From the NCBI GenBank assembly GCA_027886185.1, contig WOAB01000124.1, positions 1,488,001 to 1,552,000 of the forward strand: DNA of 64,000 nt, in the 5' to 3' direction. The position numbers were made by a program, and so were the translations under genes. The stretch comes from Rheum nobile. Taxonomy: Eukaryota; Streptophyta; Magnoliopsida; Caryophyllales; Polygonaceae. Below are positions 34,496 through 46,910 of this stretch, in pieces. A model generated the notes under the pieces. It saw nothing but the letters and a program-made list of their open reading frames with translations. It searched no databases and was not told the DNA's origin. Positions within the stretch are counted from its first letter, which is position 1, and each line of letters starts with the position of its first letter.

Positions 34496-35948
34496 TGTAA
34501 TACCCCTCATTTTTAGTAAGGGTATTTGGGTAATTTTCCCAACCATCGTATTGTAGACGGATCATTGTCAGAGAAGTTCGGAATTTCTGTATCATGTATG
34601 AGATCTGTAATAATTCCCTGAGTGGTATAAAATACATTCGACGTATTTTCGGGACTTAGAATATTTGTTCGGGTACAAATATAGTTAACCCGAGGTTTTT
34701 AACCCATGCCAAACCCCTTTCCCGGGCAAAAAGACACGGAAATGCATCTATCGCGATCGCGGAATAATCGCCCTCAGAAGGGCTGGACACAGGAATTTTC
34801 CGCGACCGCGGCGAAACCCACCGCGATCGCGGAAAACTCCAACACGCAAACGTCGCGTCGTCTCAGAGCTTCGCCGTCCGTGCCGCCGTTGATCCTCTGG
34901 CGCGCCATTGATCTGGGCGGGGGAGAGCTCATCCTTGGGCTATAAAAGGAGTGGATCTTGAGGGTTGAAGAGCACACATCTGAAATCCCTCTCAAATCTC
35001 TCTTTCTCTCTCGCCGGAAAGTCAAAGCTCTCGCCGGAATTCTTCAAGTCATCGCCGAAGCTTTCGTAGGAGGTGGTGGTGCTCTCAAGGTGGTGCAAGG
35101 AGCCCAGAAGTCGGAGCCACCACGAATCGAGCCCCGACGCGTCTCCCCCGGTGAGATTTCCCCCTCGTCGTGTCGCCGGAGTTCACGTCCGCGATCGCGG
35201 ACATGAACTACCGCCATCGCGGTAGTGACATAGGCGACCGTGTTCGCGGCCGATGTCACATTGTCTCACGGACACTCGTCCTCGACGACCGAGGCAGAGC
35301 CACCGCGATCGCGGTGTGCCTAGGTACTTGCGATCGTGGCATTTGACTTGCCAGTCTCGATCGGGACTTCCATTCCTTCGTTTTCGTTCGTTCTTCTTGA
35401 GATTCGTACTATTTATTTGTCGAATCTAACCTAGGGTTTCGTTACTATCGTCATCGGCTGTTATTCGAGAAGCGATAGGTCTAACCTGATACGACTACTT
35501 AGAACCTTTCTGTTTTACCCTTGCATAGTCTTTCATTAGACTAACCAACCGGTTATTTTCCCTTGTATGGTTGGCTGGTGTCATCCGTCTCATACGACAC
35601 ATCAGGTTAACTGCCGTTCCGTGAAGGCTAGAAACGACGATGAAGGTAGAATGAATTTTTAAGAGTTTTATCCAGGTTGAGATCCTAGGCGGTCGATCGC
35701 TCCGATCAAGACACTTGTGTTATTTATTTAAAAGACTTCCGCTTTATTGAAAACACATTATGTATTTTGGATGTATTTGGAATTGTGGATGTAATTCCGA
35801 GACTTGATTTAAATCGAAAGTATGATATTTCGTATTATCAGTGTATTTTATGTTTTGTATAAATGGTTAAGCCTTGGGTGACTTCGGATGTGGAATCTGA
35901 GGTCACTGGCGGTAATACTTTCAAGGTTATATATTTGGGGGTGTTACA
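34496..35948. mobile_element. Solo LTR of an LTR retrotransposon
   Basis: Starts TGTAATACCCC and ends GGGTGTTACA, the inverted-ended TG...CA form common in plant Ty3/gypsy-type LTRs. It is flanked by a perfect 5-bp target duplication ATATA (34491-34495 and 35949-35953). It has a TATA box (TATAAAAG, 34941-34948) with a likely transcription start just after. No internal domain or second LTR is present, so it arose by LTR-LTR recombination. Clusters of the palindrome CGCGATCGCG lie around 34751-34835 and 35190-35340. Confidence 0.88.
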
Positions 35949-37541
35949 ATATATACATGATGAGTGTAAAATGAATATGTATAAAATAGAACAATAAAAA
36001 TCATCCTTAATCAAAATAACAACACACCTACCTAAAACGATTTAGTATAAAAAAGAAACTAAAAATACAAACCTAATTAAATTTATGCTACCAATACTTG
36101 AAGGGTTTACATCGTCCATAAAATAGTTTGCTTTATTCTTTACTAACAATCAGTCGTCCTAAATCGATTGTCTTTGTCCTCCTTCAAGTGAAAGCTACTG
36201 GTGCATGATGTAAACAATCGATGCCTCAATAGTGCTATCAGATTATCCAATTCTCTGACATCTTCACATAAAATTAACCTATTTCGATCAAAAGACAATT
36301 ATATTAATAAATTTAAACCGATATATGTAAGTATTGTAGACTACAAAAGAGATTCAAATACATATAATGAAGAATAGTTTACCGTGAGGTGGATATATAC
36401 TTGCATCATCGACAATCGGGAATCCTCATTCACATCTTTAACTTAATAATTATGCTTACTTAAGTGACCATGTCTTTTTAAGGTGTTGCCCACTATCTCC
36501 CAAGCTTCACTATATGGTTTTCTAAAGCTAATTTCCATGTAGAAGAATGAGATGATGGATGCCCAGAGCAAATGAACGGAATACCACCGTTTTTGCCCTT
36601 TTATAGATGAAATATTACTTGAAAAGTGAAGCCATTTTGACATATAACTGTTTAGACATATTGACTATAATTTGTTTACAACCATTCACTATGTACTAAA
36701 TACGGGAGTTACGTATAGTAATTGGATAATAATGAAATAGGAGTAAATGAGAGCAAAATATAATGTATACGTAACTATCACTAATTGAGATTTAGTTTAA
36801 AAAATGAGTCATAACCTAAAGAGTAGTCCGTGCGTAAAGACAAGATTTAGCTGAAAAAAGTGTGTGAGGGGAGGAATAATTACTTACAAATAGTGCTCAT
36901 TTTTATATACACACATAATTATACTATGGTATATTAAAATAAACAAAGAAAAATTAAATACTTAAATTACAAAGTAGCCTATAATTATACTTATGTATTT
37001 TATATTGGTTTATAAACCCTATAGTAAAAATCGATCGGAAAATCTAACATATTATATACATATTATATACTAAGGGTTATAAACTAATCCTATATGCAAA
37101 CTATAACTTTAGGCCTATTTAAGCCTTTGATTTTGTCTTTAAAAGTTAACATTCAATGACCTAGAATGCTAACTTTTAAATATATATAGATATAGATGGT
37201 TATTTTTCATGCTTAATAGAAATATAAATTGAATTATGTTGAAAATTTAACGTGAAGATATAAAAATTATACAACGATATAAAAATGATGACTTTTTAAT
37301 TGATTAATATGTAATAATTGTATATAATTGTGAATCAAAAACTTTGTATATTATATAGACAATTATAGATTATTAAAATAATTGTTAATATATGAAATTG
37401 TCACTTTAGTACTTTTTGGATTTGAGAAATTGTTTAAATTTTGTGCTAAATAAATAAGGAATGAAAAAAAAAAAAAAACTAATTCATCTTTAAAAGTTAA
37501 TATTCAATAATTTAAAATGCTAACTTTTAAATATATATAGA

Positions 37542-39450
37542 TTCTCTGTCTGTCCAAATCTCACTTACCCGGTTATCATCTCTTATTGGGCCGGGCAAAC
37601 TGTCCCCGATTCGAATCTATTCGGGTTAGAAGAGGCCAGATTTCCAGAAGAGGCCAGATTTCATTCCCCTTCCAACCTCAATAGTTGGTTTCCTCAATTT
37701 CCAGAAGTTCAGCGTCAAATTTCTGGAACGTCGAAGGTCAGAAAACTGCGAGTTCGATTCAGATAATCCTCTCTTGTCAGAATCTACGACCGTAGCAATG
37801 GTGAGCTCATTTTGCAGCTAATTTCTCCTTTGTTTCTTCTTTTGCTTGGCATCTTCCCTTTCCTGTAAAACCCTAATTTTCATCAAACCTCCTCAAATTT
37901 GCGCACTTCAACCGCTCAAAGTTGCCCCCCGTGGAAGATGGAGATCGGACCTCTGTTTCAAATTCAAGATGTTTTAATTTCAGATTTAAGGAAAATATGA
38001 ATTTGTAATATGTTTTAGTTTAACCGAAACGTCAATGGAGTCTTCAATTTGAGAGTGTCTACAGGCGCCGATTTGATAATGTACAGGAATCTAAGGTGGT
38101 TTAGTGGAGAAAGATAAAAAGAATTCTGTGTGGTTTCATTATACTTGCGAATTAAGAAGGGATAGGAATCATAGGATAGTTATTACTTACAGGATTTGAA
38201 TGGAGTAGCACAACAAGTACGCAAAAGTTGGAATTTGAGTTGAATTTATGGCTTGATGTGTACCAGGCGTCACCATTTTTGGCAGGGCTTACAGTGGCTA
38301 CTGCTGCTCTTGCTGGTAGATATGGCATCCAAGCTTGGCAAGCATTCAAAACAAGGCCTCCTAAACCTAGAATTAGGAGATTCTATGAAGGTGGGTTTCA
38401 ACAATCTATGACCAGACGCGAGGCAGCTCTTATTCTTGGCGTCAGGTACTTGTCATATCTTTCATGAATTCAATGTTGTGGATTTGCATTTCATACTCAA
38501 TCTTAACTGAATGGAAAGAATGGGAAATTCCATTAGATATCTTAAAAGCCTGATTAAATTCATACTGAACTTGATCATTTGGACAGGGAGGGTGCAGCTG
38601 CTGATAAGGTTAAGGAAGCTCATAGGAGGGTGATGATTGCCAACCATCCAGATGCGGGCGGAAGCCACCATCTTGCCTCAAAAATCAACGAAGCGAAAGA
38701 CGTCATGCTTGGCAAGACAAAGGACAGTGGAACTGCATTTTGAGGTTTCTGAAGACACAGTTCTATGTTGAGGTAGTGGCTAAAAACTTGTGCTTGATGA
38801 ACAAAACTGTAACGGTTAGCCGGTGTCCCCCTGAGTGATGGGGGGACAAGAGCCCATGCCTCTAGTAGAGCGCCTTATATGGTCCAGGCAATGTGATCCA
38901 ATTTTTTTTCTTCACATTTGGATATCTTAAGTTATAGGACAATTGGCTATTTGTTGTTGCTTTTGCTATTGCAAAATTTATACTTTTGCCATTGATTGAG
39001 CATGTTTTCCTCTTCCTAACATGCAGTTATGATTTAAGGGGTCTATTCTTCCCACTGTGTGGATCTTTAGAAAGTTGGCTTTACACAACTGGACTCCTGT
39101 AAAAAGTTACAAGTTTCATACTTGAATTTCCACTGGGGAAGGGAAATTCAAGTATGAAAGTACAATGCTTTACTTCAATTTACCTCACACCAGATTACAA
39201 ATCTCCAAATGAAATCACGTGCTCTCTCCATTATTGACATCTCTGTGACTGTCCTATGCTTGAGTTACACCACTCTTTTCAGAGCTGCTTTCAATTTTCC
39301 CAGGTACAGAGTGCCTCCTTGTCCCGGCTGGAGGAGCTCCCGGGAACGAAAGCCGCTTCTTTCCCGATCCCTTCTCCGGCGCCCCAGCATTGTCCACAAC
39401 TCCCAGTGGACTAGCCGGTTTTGACCTTGCCTTGGTCGATTTCGTAGCCG
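37542..39450. repeat. Original unit of the TIM14/IQD-end duplication
   Basis: Homologous to about 21950-23996. This unit continues without a break into a complete IQD gene, so it is the ancestral arrangement. Its own left flank was split by the Helitron and the MULE. Confidence 0.85.
37798..38743 (+). CDS. TIM14: TIM14 (PAM18) J-protein of the mitochondrial import motor, copy 2
   Basis: Exons 37798-37800 (ATG only), 38267-38445 and 38587-38743 give 112 residues with the same layout as copy 1: membrane segment at residues 4-18 and HPD at 81-83. Substitutions relative to copy 1 are Ser3, Thr10, Ser48 and His89. Exon sizes are identical (3, 179 and 157 nt). Intron 2 is short (141 bp) and lacks the copy-1 insertion. 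The neighbouring intact IQD gene shows this is the ancestral locus. The Helitron ends about 256 bp upstream of the ATG and may have replaced distal promoter sequence. Confidence 0.93.
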
Positions 39451-41642
39451 TCATGTAACTCGGATCCGGAGACGAGCTAGCGATGCTCTCGTCATCTCCA
39501 ACCGATGCTCCGCCAATGCTGTGACGCCTTTGGGGCCGTGACTGGACACTCCTCGTGCTCTTTGAGTCATCGTCTGTGGCGGTTTTCGAGTCTCCCGCCT
39601 TAGCTGATGACCTCCCTAGAGGGTTCGAAGTGGGTCCCGTTGACAGGGATTGGCGGTTCGGAGGGCGAGCGGTCAGACCTTTCCTCTCCCCGGTGCTTCG
39701 ACTTACCGTGCTCTTCACTGAAGCATGGTCGTTGTCCACCACGCTCGCCGTCCTCGTCTCCCATGGCCGGGATGCCATCCATCTCTCCAGCCAACTCCAT
39801 CCCCAATGAGGGTTGTTTGGGTCCATGAAGCTGGGGTTCACAGATCTTGAATTCTTCTTCGTCTAGTGGAAAACAAACAAACAAACAAGATATTTACTCA
39901 CATGAGAAATGGATATTAACTTATATTTGTACATGTATGCATACTAATCCTATGGATAAATCAATTCCTATGAATCTGTTGCAACTGCAATGTATGAGTT
40001 CCAGGAAAGGATTATATCTAAGTAATGCACACATGGTACATATCTATGCCACTAAACCGTAAGATGAAGAATATTGATTTTTTTGGGTACTACTCTACGC
40101 ACCCACTAATTTCGTTATAATACCCTTATTAGATTTAGAAATTATCCTATATCCTAAACTCTAAATCCTAAATCCTAAACCCTAAAATTCAAAATCTTAA
40201 ATTCTAAACCCTAAACCATAAACCCTAAGCTCTAAACCCTAGGCATATAAAAGGATGAACATTTTAATAAAAGGATAAATCTGTCATATTTCTGAAAATA
40301 GAGATGTACAAAGAAATTGTGGGGTGCACCGATATCGTCCTTTTTTTTTTTTTACCTGATGAGAGAAAGAATAAGCCAAAGCTCTTTCTCTCCTCATAGT
40401 AGCTTCTTGCTTGCTCTGGAGGTTTGCCTCAATCTGCTCCTTAGATTGCATGCTTACATCCCATTCTTTTCCCAGCTGTAATCAAAGCAGAGCAATGATT
40501 CAATATAAATCTTACTCACAACAAATAATTCATTACATATTGCAGTTGCCACCTCAAATGGACTTTTGAGTGAACACAATTTTCAGAAAGAGCATACTGC
40601 CATCACTCACAAATACTAGCACATTTTTCTTACAGGAACTTCAAAAATTAGTATGATTTTGATAGAAATAAGAAGTAAAGATAGCTTTATGAGGAAGAAG
40701 AAAATATTACATTTTGATGGATTAGGGGAAAAAACTATTAAAATAGGGTGGTTTTTCAGCTTTAAGAATGATCAAGTTAAGCTTATAATTCCTATGACAG
40801 TTTGTTTCTTATGAGATACTGGTTTCCTTTTAAGCCAACTTGAACTGATTACAGAGGTGATACATACTCTTAGCCTCTCGAGGTCCTTGTCGTGTTTCTG
40901 CTGAAGCTGTCTGCAGAGAGCCTGATTCTCCTCGGACATTCTAATCCTCCTGGCGCGAATCTGAGACTGCAAATGTGCGAGGTTCTGCATACATTTTAAG
41001 GTGGTTGTCGATTGTCGTTTTACAGACTGTCCTTCAATCAGTGATTTAAGTCTTTCCAGCCCCCTTAAGGCCCTTAACTCCCTCCTTGCCTACATATAAT
41101 CCAACAACAACAACAACAACTTGAAAGCACATAAAAAGATTTGTTTTTGAAGCACATGAAAAACAAGAGGAAGAACAGTCATACCAAGAAGCCTCTAAAC
41201 ACCACTTGGATTCTTATAGCTGCTATTTCCTCCATTGATTTACCCGGGTAAAGAGACATGTACTTTAGAAGACCCGCCTCAGGAGGAGCGACTGCCTCTT
41301 CGTCCTCAGCTGTTGGAAGCGCGTCGTTTTTGTCTAGATCACTCTCAATAACTTCATCGGACTTTGTCTCCTCAACGGTCGGAGGAGGCAGTGGTGGTTC
41401 TTCCTCAGATGAAGGAGGGCAATCCGGGTTCTTTTCCTTTGCTAACCCCTCTTTCGATTTCGGGTTTTTCTGTTGACAAGTTTGATAAGCCTTCTTAACC
41501 ATTATGAAACACGTTGCAAAAAGAATTACTATAAGAACCAATATGTTGAAATTAATGGTCAAAGTACCAGCTGGTCCTTGTCTTTGGAATCAGGGCTCAA
41601 GGCCTTCTTCACAACAGAAAACCAACCCCCTTTCTTCCCCAT
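39254..41642 (-). CDS. IQ67-domain (IQD) calmodulin-binding protein, IQD2-like
   Basis: Plant IQD proteins bind calmodulin and act as microtubule or membrane scaffolds. Five exons, 41568-41642, 41185-41469, 40868-41089, 40356-40475 and 39254-39862, join in frame to 436 residues. The N-terminus MGKKGGWFSVVKKALSPDSK is typical. The IQ67 region starts near residue 110 (IRIQVVFRGFL followed across the splice by ARRELRALRGL) and continues with KRQSTTTLKCMQNLAHLQSQ and IRARRIRMSEENQ. C-terminal family blocks include PNNPHWGWSWLERWMASRPW, DDDSKSTRS and KKRLSFPG. Order and spacing fit Arabidopsis IQD2/3/4. The tail of this gene was copied to 23796-23996. Stop at 39254. Confidence 0.95.
40082..40341. 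mobile_element. MITE with telomere-like core in IQD intron 4
   Basis: The left end carries GCACCCACTAATTTC and the inverted right end GCACCCCACAATTTC, spaced about 260 bp. The interior (about 40150-40250) is a degenerate array of CCCTAAA, CCTAAAT and CTAAACC units. No target duplication was identified. Confidence 0.5.
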
Positions 41643-44600
41643 TTTCCACTCCTTTTTTCCTCTGGAAAAATTAAGACGGCGAAAAGGTTTAATTAGAGCA
41701 AATGACCAACAGATGGAGAATGTGAAATAGCAGAATTATTGCACACAAGAGATGGCTTTTTCACGTATTCAATTGCTTGTATACACATTTCAATTGGAAG
41801 ATTAGAACATATATATGTAAACGGACATAAGAAAGCATGTTCAGTTAGATTAACATAAGCTGCATTAATTGAACAAACAATCTTACTGGGCAAACAAAAC
41901 ATAGGAAATCAAGATCAAACAATAAAATTACACAAGCAGAATCGATTGCAATTTGCAAGCACAACCCACAGAATGGAAACGACAATGGATACGGTGATTT
42001 CCGCACACACACACACAAAACCCCGAATTCCTGAATAATCCAGAACAGAATTTGAAGCTGAAAAAACTGAATTAAGAGAAGAAGAATTTGATGGGTACCT
42101 TTGATTCCCAATTGGGCAGGTCACTGTTCAAATTCTGAATGTAACAGAAACGAAAAGAAGGGGTAAAATAATTTTAAAAAAAAAACAGCAGCTCTTGAAG
42201 TATTTTGTTTTTCGTGGCAAGAAAAGAAACGAAACAATCAAGATTGAGATATTGACAAGGGGAGAAAACGATCGGAAATGGGATTGAGAGAAGAGAAGAA
42301 ACACAACAATAGGAGATTAGGCAGATAGAGCAACAGCTGGGGGTTATCTGGAGATGGGCCCACCAAGCGCAAGCGGGGAAATAACGGGCACCACCTCATA
42401 AAATCAAATTAAAATTCTGTTATGTGATTTTTTTCTTATTTTTTATTTTCACTACCGACAATTCCACAAAAACTTCGTTGTCTTTCAGATTCTCTTTCTT
42501 TTTTACATCGTACGATTTTTTAGTTAAAATCATCTCTTAACTAGACTATTTTAGTATCAAACTTCATATTAGATTTTACATTTAGCCACTTTATGTTCAT
42601 GTTTTGTTTACCATTAACTACTCACATTCATTATAAAAACGTTATGAGAAATTGTGTGATGTCCAAAAACATTCTTTTAATATAGAATCGACATTTATAT
42701 TATTAACGGGGGAGTAAATTGAATATTTTAGATGATTTTTAAAACATTTTAATAAATAATTATGTGTTAAACCGAAGAAAAAAATGTTGGATGACCTGTA
42801 ATTTTTAGATATAATTCTTTTTATGCTCCGTATAAGATAACCTTAATAAAATATGATTTTTATAGAGTTTACCTTGATAATATTTTATAAAGTATGATTA
42901 TCCGTTAACTTTGATGTCTTTGAACATAGCACATGGGAATATTAATGATAATGTCGAGCCTGACTCATCTCATTAGCTTTTTGCACGACTTATTATTAGT
43001 AGTCAAAGGAAGGGAAACTGTGGAATATATTTTCTTTGAGCAGCGAATAATATACTTTCTCTGAGTAGTAAGGGGAAGGGAAATATACTTCAACTATTAT
43101 TTAATCATGCCAATAATAATCAAAACTATATGTTTTTTAAGAAAAAGGTATGAGGTAAATATCTCGATCATCTACTTCGTTGTTGATGGATAACATCTAA
43201 ATGCTATGTTTATAATTAGCAAAGTTTTGTTTTAAAAAAACAATAACAAAGTGATACGAGTAAAAAAAATATGAGGAATATTCACATCTATCTCAAAAAC
43301 CATTCCAGAGGATATTTTGGATAAAAATGCAAAGTCTTTTTATTTGAGAATAACGATCCTTGTTTTTAGGGCCCTGTTGGTTAAAACTTTTTTGAGATTA
43401 ACGGAGTTTGATTTTTTTTAATCTATTTAATGAGTGTTCGATAAAAAAATATCAATCTAGCTTAAGAAACTTATAGTAGATTAATGTAGCTTAATTTTTT
43501 TTAATTTGTTTAATGTGATCCCCTAGATTGTTGAAGATTAATAAGCTAAAATTTACATTTATCTCATTTCAATTTGTAATATCGAACACTAACTATATTT
43601 TTTAAATAATTAAGCTAATAAACTCAGTTCCAGTTATTCATTCAGCTCCAGCTTCTATATTTCAGCTAGATTTACCAAATATAGTCTAGATCTAGCGTAG
43701 CTTCCTATATTGACATCGAGCTAATTTGGGAGGTCGATAGACTCGATACCGAGAAGGACGTAACAGGTCCATAGGTTAGAAAAATAATATAATTTAATAT
43801 TTTTTGTATAATGAAATTCTTAACATTATTTAAAGGTATAAGTTAGAAAAATCAATATAAGTACTACCACCACCAATTGTATACTTGGATTTATTTTGTG
43901 TATGGTTTTAGTTTTAATAAATCAATGGGTTAAAAGTTAAAACGTAATCATGGTTCTAAAGTACGTAGCAAGGATCTATAGAGACTTGTATGCTAGGTCA
44001 AAAAACAAGTACCACGGCCATTTCTAATTTAATGGGTAAGTATTCACACCCCAAAGTTATAAATTCCATTAATATTTTCTATGAGCGAAGAAAAATGACA
44101 CAATGCCAATGTGGAAACTCAATCACCCTTAAATAAACAGAGCTTAATCTATTAACTAATGTATTCCCACAATTACTATTGGTCTAAAAACTTTACAACT
44201 TATTCACTGAATATGTGATCACGTACGTGGACAACATTACGTTACAATGTTGTCAATAACTGTTTTCAATCAAGCTCAGAAATTTGTATAATATGTCATC
44301 AAAAACAAAATGCAGGAATTAAACTCTAAACCTACCATATTATCCCCTACGAGACGTGTGTTTAAAATGCAAAATTGATGAGTTTGACGTAGGAACTAGG
44401 AATTTACCTTACTTCAATCCAAGAATTAATTTGTCTACAAATTGTGTTGAAAATGACATTATTTTCACGTATGTTGCGATTTCAATACGAATTGGTGAAC
44501 ATTTGGGAGTCTATGAAACTAACGAAGAGCGATGAAGTAATTTGTTGAAATTCCGATCCTAATGTCGTAATTAGGCTCCATAAAGCAATTTTGTACGTAG

Positions 44601-44887
44601 GCTCGTCAAAATAAAAGCCTTTACAACTTACATTATAAACAAAAAAAATGATTATTAAATCTCAACTGAAATTTACAAATTCACATATTGTGAAATTAAT
44701 TTGGTTCCGTAATTTCCTACTATCTCAACTCTCAACCAAGTAATAGGGGAGAATATTCAACAAATTACGGAGTTAAGAAATTGTACAGAACTATATATAG
44801 AATCCCTCATAAGGCTACAAAATTCCAGTTGGTTACACGTACAAGGAAATCGAAATACCGTTTGTTGTTTCTCTCTCCTCTCCCGCC
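41643..44887. other. IQD 5' leader and long AT-rich intergenic region
   Basis: The part up to about 42340 is the IQD 5' side. A splice-like ATTGGGAATCAAAG/GTACCC junction near 42100 (minus strand) and a purine-rich stretch at 42150-42330 suggest a leader exon and intron. From 42.4 to 44.8 kb nothing coding was recognised. A GGGCCCTGTTGGTTAAAA phrase at 43370 resembles a MITE end, but no partner was found. Confidence 0.4.
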
Positions 44888-45307
44888 ATGGAAGCCCCTG
44901 AAGCATCCAACAGCAATTCCGGGCAGTTGGACACCAGCCGCTGGGACAGAGCGGTTTGGCTGATGAAGTGCCCCGGCGTGGTGTCTCAAGCTCTCCAGTC
45001 CTCCGACGATCCCTCTCGCCCTGTTGCCAAGGTCGTTCTCTCCGTCGATCCTCTTCGCGCCAACGACGACGATTACTCTCCTCAGGTTCTCGAAATCCGT
45101 GCCTTGTCCAGGATTTGTAGGATAATGTTTAATTAAATTGGTGGACGTGCAGTTCACAATGGAATTGGCCGGGAGTGATCAGCACGGAAACGTACCAACA
45201 CGCTATTCTATGCACATGTCTAAAGACATTGTTCCGATGTCTGTATTTTCCGAGTCCAGCCAAGGTGAGTTTTAACTGTTGTATGTTTTGATGTTGATGA
45301 ATGCTGT

Positions 45308-45339
<32 letters not shown>

Positions 45340-46071
45340 CTTAGGGAAGGTTTCCGCAGAGGGGAAAATACTGTACAAGTTTGACATGAAGCCTCATGAC
45401 GAAACAATGGATAGCTATGGAAAACTGTGTCGCGAACGCACCAACAAGTGCATGACCAGGGGTAGACAGACACAGGTCATTTCTAAGCTAGGCCTTCTTT
45501 CTTATACATGAATTAAGTCATATTTTTTTTTAATTTTAATTAGCATATATGTTACTAATTTTGTCTATTGTATTAGGTGATTGACAATTACAAGGGGACA
45601 CATATGAGGCCCATGCCCGGGATGATTGTTACAGTGGTTGGGTTCTTCTATAATTATGTTTTGGTATGAAGTTGAAAAGAGTATTATACCTGATTTGGTT
45701 TATAATTAATAGGAGAAGAAGAAAACAGCTGCTAAAGGATCAGAAATGAAGAGAACAAGAAGGGATCGGAGAGAAATGGAAGAGATAATGTTTAAGCTTT
45801 TTGAAAGGCAGCCAAATTGGACTTTAAGACACTTGATCCAAGACACTGATCAGCCTGAGGTACATCTCTTCCTCGATCTGTTGCAATTAACATAATTAAA
45901 TCTCCAATTAATTTTACTATTTGTTGGTACGGTACGGTGCAGCAATATCTGAAAGACATACTGAAAGATTTGTGCGTGTACAACAACAAAGGAGCTCACC
46001 AGGGAACGTATGAGCTTAAGCCTGAATACAAGAGATCCGAGGACGATCCTCCCGCTTCAACTACCTCCTAA
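44888..46071 (+). CDS. RAP30: Transcription initiation factor IIF subunit beta (RAP30)
   Basis: Small subunit of TFIIF, which escorts RNA polymerase II to the promoter. Exons 44888-45085, 45153-45264, 45345-45475, 45577-45663, 45713-45859 and 45943-46071 give about 267 residues, normal for the plant protein. N-terminal dimerisation block: LDTSRWDRAVWLMKCPGVVS and VAKVVLSVDPLR. Middle: KFDMKPHDE, YGKLCRERTNKCM and HMRPMPGM. C-terminal winged helix: KRTRRDRREMEEIMFKLFER, QPNWTLRHLIQ and GTYELKPEYK. Exon 4 as drawn adds an unusual hydrophobic run (FFYNYVL) before KKKTAAKGSE. A weaker donor at GTG/GTTGGG, 24 bp earlier, would remove it in frame, so that boundary is uncertain. Confidence 0.93.
45310..45333. 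repeat. (TA)n microsatellite in RAP30 intron 2
   Basis: About twelve TA units lying 11 bases before the acceptor of exon 3. Length variation here could affect splicing efficiency. Confidence 0.9.
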
Positions 46072-46452
46072 TTAACAAGATTGCTGAAATTCAATTCACG
46101 CATCTCATCTTTTTTTTTTCCGAATCCTTCATTTTTCCTTTCAATAGAATTGCTCAAAATATTGAAATAGTATTTAGAGGATCATCATCTTAGATTCTGC
46201 ATCTTCACAGAGACCGGCTAAAATGTGGCCAAAGTTGCAATTGATTCAATTTCTTTCAGTTTGTTAGGATTGAACAGGGAATTGAACCTCCATGGTGGTG
46301 TCTTTTTGGTTTTGTTTTTCATGATATGTAGGCTTTTGATTATAAATTGCAAATGCATATCTATACTAATTGGAATCACCCTGTCAACAGCGTCATCATG
46401 CTTATTATAAATTGCAAATGCATATCTATACTAATTGGAGGCTGAACTCTGA

Positions 46453-46910
<458 letters not shown>

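Larger units (their letters stand above)
33625..37541 (-). mobile_element. Non-autonomous Helitron, minus strand
   Basis: Read on the minus strand, the element ends with a GC hairpin (stem GCCCGTGC, 3-nt loop, 33637-33655) followed by TTCGATTT and CTAG, with T outside: the standard Helitron 3' end. The 5' end is TCTATATATATTTAAAAG at 37541, preceded by A. Insertion is thus between A and T, without target duplication, as Helitrons do. A second, similar 5' end occurs at about 37190. No Rep/helicase gene was found inside. It carries a solo LTR (34496-35948), so the Helitron itself is about 2.5 kb. It lies immediately upstream of TIM14 copy 2. Confidence 0.8.

Noticed and set aside
34706..35206. 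Open frames in the GC-rich solo LTR as genes
   Set aside because: They lie within a defined LTR with TATA box and target duplication and show no protein domain.
43370..43760. GGGCCCTGTTGGTT phrase as the end of a MITE
   Set aside because: No inverted partner or target duplication could be found.
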